Shown piece by piece: positions 59,085 through 64,000 of a stretch of 64,000 bases of DNA. A program made the translations under genes and the position numbers. Under the pieces are notes generated by a model. The model had not been told where the DNA came from and ran no database searches. It saw only the letters and a list, made by a program, of their open reading frames with translations. The stretch covers positions 1,364,001-1,428,000 of the forward strand of contig JAHLKI010000001.1 in NCBI GenBank assembly GCA_025602905.1, written 5' to 3'. Within the stretch, counting starts at the first letter, position 1. Each line of letters opens with the position of its first letter. This DNA comes from Phlyctochytrium arcticum (lineage: Eukaryota; Chytridiomycota; Chytridiomycetes; Chytridiales; Chytridiaceae).

Positions 59085-60139
59085 CAGCAAGGCCAGCACC
59101 GAGGACGAATAGTGGGATTATACGCAATGCGGGACCTTGAACCATCAATCGCAATTTTGCAACAACGAAGGGTTTGTAATGTGGTGTAAAGGTTTCAACG
59201 TTGCGTAGAGTGCGGTAATACTTCGTCCCGAGGTTGGCAATGGCGAAACGCGTTGATGATTCCAAGCACCACGACTCACGAACAACCTAGTACTAGTCTG
59301 TCCTATACCATAACACTCGCAGTCCACCGCTCCGGTAGCAACAAAGCCAAATACGATATTTCCCGGGATCCTCGTAAATAGGCACCACTGTATACTTGAC
59401 GCGAATGCTCAATGCTGACGGTGGTCGACGCGTAGACAGTGTGAAAGCGATGCCACGATTTCAAAGTTACCGATTTGTATAAAGGAAGATTTTGAAACGC
59501 TTTGTTCTGCCTTATGGGCAAGCTACAGCGAAAGTTGGAAAAGAGAAACGCCTTTTTAGGGGCAACCAAGGTTTTTGAGGCGCTACCTGTGGTTTCGCTG
59601 GTTCGGTGTGGTCGGTGACCTCTGACCAAAACAATAAGCCAATTGATACTTGCTGATGACAAGATGAATGGGCAGATTCGCAAGACATCTATACCAATAA
59701 ACCAATTGATACTTGCTGATGAAAGATGAGAAGGTCAACATTGTGGCGTAAATCCGTTCTTGGGCTAGCTAAAGGTATAACACGAAAAGTGTTTCAATCG
59801 AGACTCCGTACCAACACGACGCGGAGGGCGAAACTACTCCGAATATAAATGGCTTTCCAATCTTTATGAGCATCCTAACAGCATGTCAGCCGCGTAAGCT
59901 GTCGATCCTATCTCTCGATTAGATCCTGATCGGCTGTATTAAAGGGAGAAAATGTTTCTCATTGAAACTTCAGGGTTCATAGCTTAACAGGGAATTTTCC
60001 TCATAGATTCTGTACATCAATGACGCCATTTGCCAGCAATTCGTGAAGGTGCCAAGGTCTGCTAAATTAAATCTATAGATCTTTGACGGTGTATATGGAG
60101 ATGTGTGGATGCTCCAGTTTTCTAGAAATCTACAAACTT
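59085..60139. other. 1.05-kb intergenic region with a direct repeat
   Basis: No gene recognised. A 24-bp near-perfect direct repeat (AATAARCCAATTGATACTTG, then CTGATGA) occurs at about 59631 and 59696. It should contain the PAS-GATA promoter and the PDI 3' end. Confidence 0.5.
59631..59724 (+). repeat. direct repeat pair, unit about 27 bp
   Basis: The units at 59631-59658 and 59696-59723 differ at one base over CCAATTGATACTTGCTGATG and its 5' flank, and are about 65 bp apart start to start. Confidence 0.6.
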
Positions 60140-61802
60140 CTACAACTCGTCAGAGTGGGGTTTGTCAGTCGTTTTCGCACCATGTCCAGAAATGGTAGAG
60201 GACTCGCTGCCAACAGACGTCTTTCTTCCATCTAAATGAACCTCCTTTGGATCGACCTTTACCAGCCTGAGGCCATTGGATTTACCGTCCGTATTCAAAA
60301 AGCGATCGATGACATCAGTCTCAAACTGACCAGCCAGAGGCCGAAACCCGCTTTCCTTTGCAGTATATGCAACCATGGCGGGCAGCACATCGCTAACGCC
60401 TGTGGTTTTCAAAAGTTCCCGGCCACGTTCAAGCGTATTGATCCAAACGAATGAGTAAGTACGATGCGCCTTGGCCACGTCCTCAAGAACTTTCAGATTG
60501 GCAGCGTGGGATGCCAAAGACTCCGAATATTCGGGCTCAACTACGAAGAAGGAAATGGCACAATGTGACTTGGATAGGCATTCCTTTTGCAATGCATCGT
60601 CGGATGTCAACTCGATGGGCTTGGGAATTGCAGTAGGAGCGGGGGCACCACTTGGCAATGGCTTCGCCTTAGAAGTTTCTTTTTTAGAACTTGCATATTC
60701 GTCCAGGAATTTCTTCAATGGTGCAAATTTCATGGTACCTACGTCGGTAACCATTACTGAGACGTCAAATACACCCTTTAAACTAAATCTGCATACCGGA
60801 ATAAGGCAACGCTTCCTCACTACCAGAGGGAATGACAACCACAGCTGGGAATTTTGTAACGTTGAGCTTCTCTACAACATCCAGATCCGTACTTTTCGCT
60901 TCAGCGAAAATAAGGTGATTCTTGAATTCCAGAGATAGTGCTTTATAGAGCGGTGGCGTGGAAGGCTTTGCGGAAACTAGAATTACTCTCGACAACGCAG
61001 TCTTGAGTGCATGACTGATTAGCATATTCGCCACGACACGCATATATTTACAACATCCGTAAAAGTACCTGTTGCTCGAGGAAATCTGCCAACGAAACGC
61101 TGCGTTTGCCGCTCCCGTTGATGTATTGAATGTTGGTTGACGGAATTTTTGCAACGGCAGCATCTACAAGGGCCTTTGCCGTTCTGGGACCTTGATAATC
61201 TAAGCTCTTTTTATTAGCCCTCATTCCAAATCCAATAAATTTTCGAGCGGTTACCTTGGGGTAGTCCTTTCACACCGGCTCCAAAAATCTTGATTGTGGG
61301 GAACCCTGATGTGCACAGTTCAGACACTTCCATAAAAGTCTGCGCAAACTGCATCAAACTACCTTGAACACCATATTGCCCGCATATTGGTTTGTTAGAC
61401 TCCACGTCACAGTCAACAGCCACGACCTTGGCTAGCCCCGATAGCTTGCTGGCAGCTTTTTTGTATTCTGGGGCCTACCAACAATCTGTCAATGAGACAA
61501 TTCCCCCAAAGTCCACTGCCGGTAGTTCTCATACCAAATTCTTGCAGTGGCCGCACCAAGGAGCGAAAAATTCCGCCAAAACTACATGCTATTGAAAACG
61601 TGGAGCTTTAGCATGGCGCTCTCTGTTGCAGTTCGCAAACATTGATACAGTCTCTCATCCCTCGTACCTGAGTATCAAGGACTTCCTGTTTGAAATTTTT
61701 AGGAGTTATCTGGATGACCGCATCTGAGCGTGAATACAAGGCATGGGCCGAAGGAGTTATTGAGGCGGCCAACAGGGCCAGAAGAGGAGTAAGTGCTTTC
61801 AT
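60140..61802 (-). CDS. protein disulfide isomerase with one CGHC site, SDEL-type ER retention
   Basis: About 460 residues in six exons. Signal peptide MKALTPLLALLAASITPSAH. First thioredoxin domain: QITPKNFKQEVL, then after an intron HVVLAEFFAPWCGHCKNL, the active site. Next VVAVDCDVESNKPICGQYGV with QGFPTIKIFGAG (cis-Pro). A second thioredoxin-like domain (VILVSAKPSTPPLYKALSLE) and a third (SHCAISFFVV) lack CxxC. The C-terminus ...DKPHSDEL is a variant of HDEL/KDEL. Architecture is a-b-b-like, as in Mpd1/PDIA6-type proteins with one catalytic domain. Introns fall near 61600, 61480, 61250, 61000 and 60790. The chaperone/isomerase role in the ER is inferred from family. Confidence 0.92.
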
Positions 61803-62671
61803 GAGGGTTGCAAGTGGTGAATTCCTGGAGGGGATTGGAGTTCAGAACGGAGATCGCGAATTTTCCACCGCGTTCGAATTTTGAATTTCCACACGATTTG
61901 TGCCAGAAGGGCCACACGAAGTATGGTATGTACTCGAGTATGCACTGAAAACACGCGGCCATCACATTCCTCCGTACGAGGAAAGCCGCAAAAGCAGGAG
62001 TCAGAAGATGTACTTTTGATGTGAGCGGGCTGAAAAATAATCGATGGAATGAACATCAAATCACTTGAATAAGGGAGAAGGTAAACTCATCGAAAGAAAC
62101 TACATGCTGTAAACCGCTCTATATGTATTTGGTGGTCTAGAGTTTCAGAGAAGAAATTTCCAGGCACTTGTTCACTCTGAATACGCCGTTTCTGGCAGAA
62201 ATGTCTTTGCCAAAGTCCTATTGGTAGCTTGAATCGAATAAGAGCGAGATCAAGGTCCAATGAAATGATGGACACGGCAATCTGAGTCGCAGGCAAGCAT
62301 CAGCATTTCAGCTTTGTCTCCATCCGATGGACCGCAATGATTTTTGCTTGTAGAGGCAACGTATTTCGGCTGCCTTAACACGATCTGTACAGCCTGCACC
62401 GCCCTCACGATCTTTGGTGGGTTTAGCAGGACAAGATACAGAGAGAAGGACGACTGCACAACGATGTGATTGTTGTGGACACAGTGGTAGTCCTAAACTC
62501 AACAGTTTGGTACCTGCTGGTCTCATTGTTGAATCCCAATAGGTATCTGGCGTTTACCACCAAGCTCGCCAATATGGTAGGTGTCGTCTCAAGTGCGAGG
62601 TTGCGCCTTCGGAAAGTAGCTAGGCATCTTTGGGGTAACGCACTTCATATCTTCAGGTGTCGCGCAATTCT
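61803..62671. other. intergenic region
   Basis: About 0.87 kb between the PDI start and the end of the right-edge gene. Several short open frames on both strands, none with recognisable motifs. Confidence 0.45.
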
Positions 62672-64000
62672 TTAAGCAGTTGCAGCAGTAGCGAGAAGGC
62701 CCAGCATGTCGCAACCATCATACATGTCAATCGATGCCCGCTTGATACTGATGGCAGGTCGTCCGAGATTCAGATTTTGGGGACGAGTACGTCGTTTGAG
62801 CCCCGCCAAGGCGGACAACTGATGTCCCCGTGTGCAAAATACACCAGAATTTTCCTATCTATGTACTTCACGTTAATCCGCCCTCGACCCATTTCAGGAA
62901 GCTATTATCCCCATCTCCCATGAGATTTCCCAATAATAAGGATATGTCGATGTGACCTCCATCAACATCCGGTGCTCTACCCAGATTGTCGAGTTTTGCA
63001 ACGCTTCCCATTTCAATTTTCTGTGAAATAAGGCGTGATACCGTGACCTGATCCCGCACGAGGATCAAGGCTTGCCCTTCCGAAATTTGCCGTCCAAGCC
63101 GATTTTCTGTTTCGAACAGAATTGCAGAGAGCGGCAGTAGATGGGAGTGCACAAGAGCCAGCCCGTCATAAAATTGAGGTGACAGGGGTTTGTGTACAGA
63201 TGTTGAGGATCTCGTCCTGTTTGCGGATGAGGAAACCCGATTGAGGGTTTCAAGAAGACTTGACATGTCGAGGGTTGCGCAGTATTGCAGTAACAAGACT
63301 GCATCCAAGCTAAACACAACTTTTAGTAATGGATGTAGCGGCAAAAGTGTCTTCCTCTCGGTTTTATTCTGCCCCCGAGTTTCGTCATCAGATACCTCCG
63401 AGTCATAAGTGGCCAAAGCGTTGACATCGCGGGAAAAAACTAGTTGTCTGAACACCTGAGCCAACGCCTTCCGCAATTTAGGACGCAAGAATGCCGGATG
63501 GGGTATGCTCATCTGCGAATGGATAGCCGAAATGTTGTATAAAGACGAGTACGACATGCTATTGGAAAACCGGAGTTCGGGCAGCGATTTAAAGCCGCGA
63601 GATATATCATTTTTGGGAAGCATTGATGAGATATTTGCATTTCTTGAACTGGCCAGAACTGGATGACTTTGTGCTTGTCCAACTGTGTCATTAATCTCCA
63701 ATTTATGTGGCGATCCGATGTTCAAGGATTTGCCATCACCGTGGCTGGAGCTGCCTGAAACTGATCCAAAGGATGCCGAGACATGGGTGACGGGAGACGT
63801 GTTAGAGAGATCTAACTTGCTCATCGACGGTCGATTGGGAAACAGCGGCCTGCTTTGGTCCTCACGCACTCCGACCGGTGATGAAGTCGTCACGCGCATA
63901 TTAACATTCTCGCCAATAGACGTGATTGCCGCACTTTGTTTGCGAAACGCCTCAGTGACCACTTCGTTATTTTTGCGTTCAATGCCAGTCTCGACATCCT
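62672..64000 (-). CDS. unrecognised Ser-rich/helical protein, 5' end outside the window
   Basis: Open to the window edge, so it is partial at the N-terminus. The visible 5' part is Ser/Asn-rich and disordered (SPVTHVSASFGSVSGSSSHG). Then a helical domain: HPAFLRPKLRKALAQVFRQL, HPLLKVVFSLDAVLLLQYCA and LSPQFYDGLALVHSHLLPLS, with LFETENRLGRQISEGQALIL. If the donor GTCGAG is used, FLKW joins LSALAGLKRRTRPQNLNLGR and ends at TAA 62672; otherwise it stops at 62868. No family recognised. Confidence 0.6.

Noticed and set aside
61690..61884. 64-codon plus-strand frame at the PDI start
   Set aside because: Antisense to the signal peptide exon and without family features.

Overview
The window looks like nuclear DNA of a zoosporic, early-diverging fungus (chytrid-like). 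Genes are dense on both strands and almost all are cut by short introns (roughly 45-110 nt, mostly GTRNGT...YAG). The set mixes fungal hallmarks with genes usually kept only by flagellated eukaryotes. The fungal side includes a GET2-type receptor, ATP17, HIS1, a CBM18 chitin deacetylase, a TOK-type K+ channel and a PAS-GATA factor with the CX2CX18CX2C finger. The flagellate side includes homologues of EFCAB10, MORN5, C11orf65/MFI and XRRA1. A DET1 homologue is also present. I saw no rRNA, tRNA, transposon or CRISPR array. Species assignment is inference. All exon joins were made by eye and every coordinate given is the outer span of the coding region.

Layout. 0.4-8.4 kb: F-box/JmjC oxygenase (-), ZNHIT2 (+), nucleoside hydrolase (+), EFCAB10-like (-), MEMO1 (+). 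8.4-14.3 kb: PEX39-like KPWE protein (-), a small predicted mitochondrial protein (+), riboflavin synthase (+), GMPPA (-), HIS1 (+). 14.3-24.9 kb: C2H2 zinc-finger protein (-), SAD1/USP39 (+), mitochondrial uL13 (-), aspartate aminotransferase (-), SNW1/PRP45 (-), proteasome alpha-1 (+). 25.1-32.6 kb: DET1 (-), Met-rich unknown (+), MORN5 (-), MFI/C11orf65 (+), AlkA-type DNA glycosylase (-). 32.8-39.2 kb: GET2 (+), ATP17 (-), RPR2/Rpp21 (+), XRRA1 (-). 39.6-49.0 kb: threonyl-tRNA synthetase (+), a Nudix-tandem CCCH-W2 fusion (+), chitin deacetylase (+). 49.6-54.8 kb: TOK channel (-), CUE-domain protein (+), Mpv17/PMP22 protein (-). 55.8-64.0 kb: PAS-GATA factor (-), PDI with one CGHC and a C-terminal SDEL (-), unknown protein running off the right edge (-).

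Most genes are unlinked housekeeping functions, with several divergent pairs sharing short promoters (40 bp between the PEX39-like gene and its neighbour). The most unusual object is the protein at 42570-45882. It combines a Nudix fold with a damaged catalytic box, two TIS11-like CCCH fingers, a long disordered linker and a C-terminal W2 (eIF5C-type) domain, which suggests a sequence-specific mRNA-binding adaptor to the initiation machinery. It lies next to, and on the same strand as, the threonyl-tRNA synthetase, which itself has two in-frame starts consistent with dual cytosolic/mitochondrial targeting.
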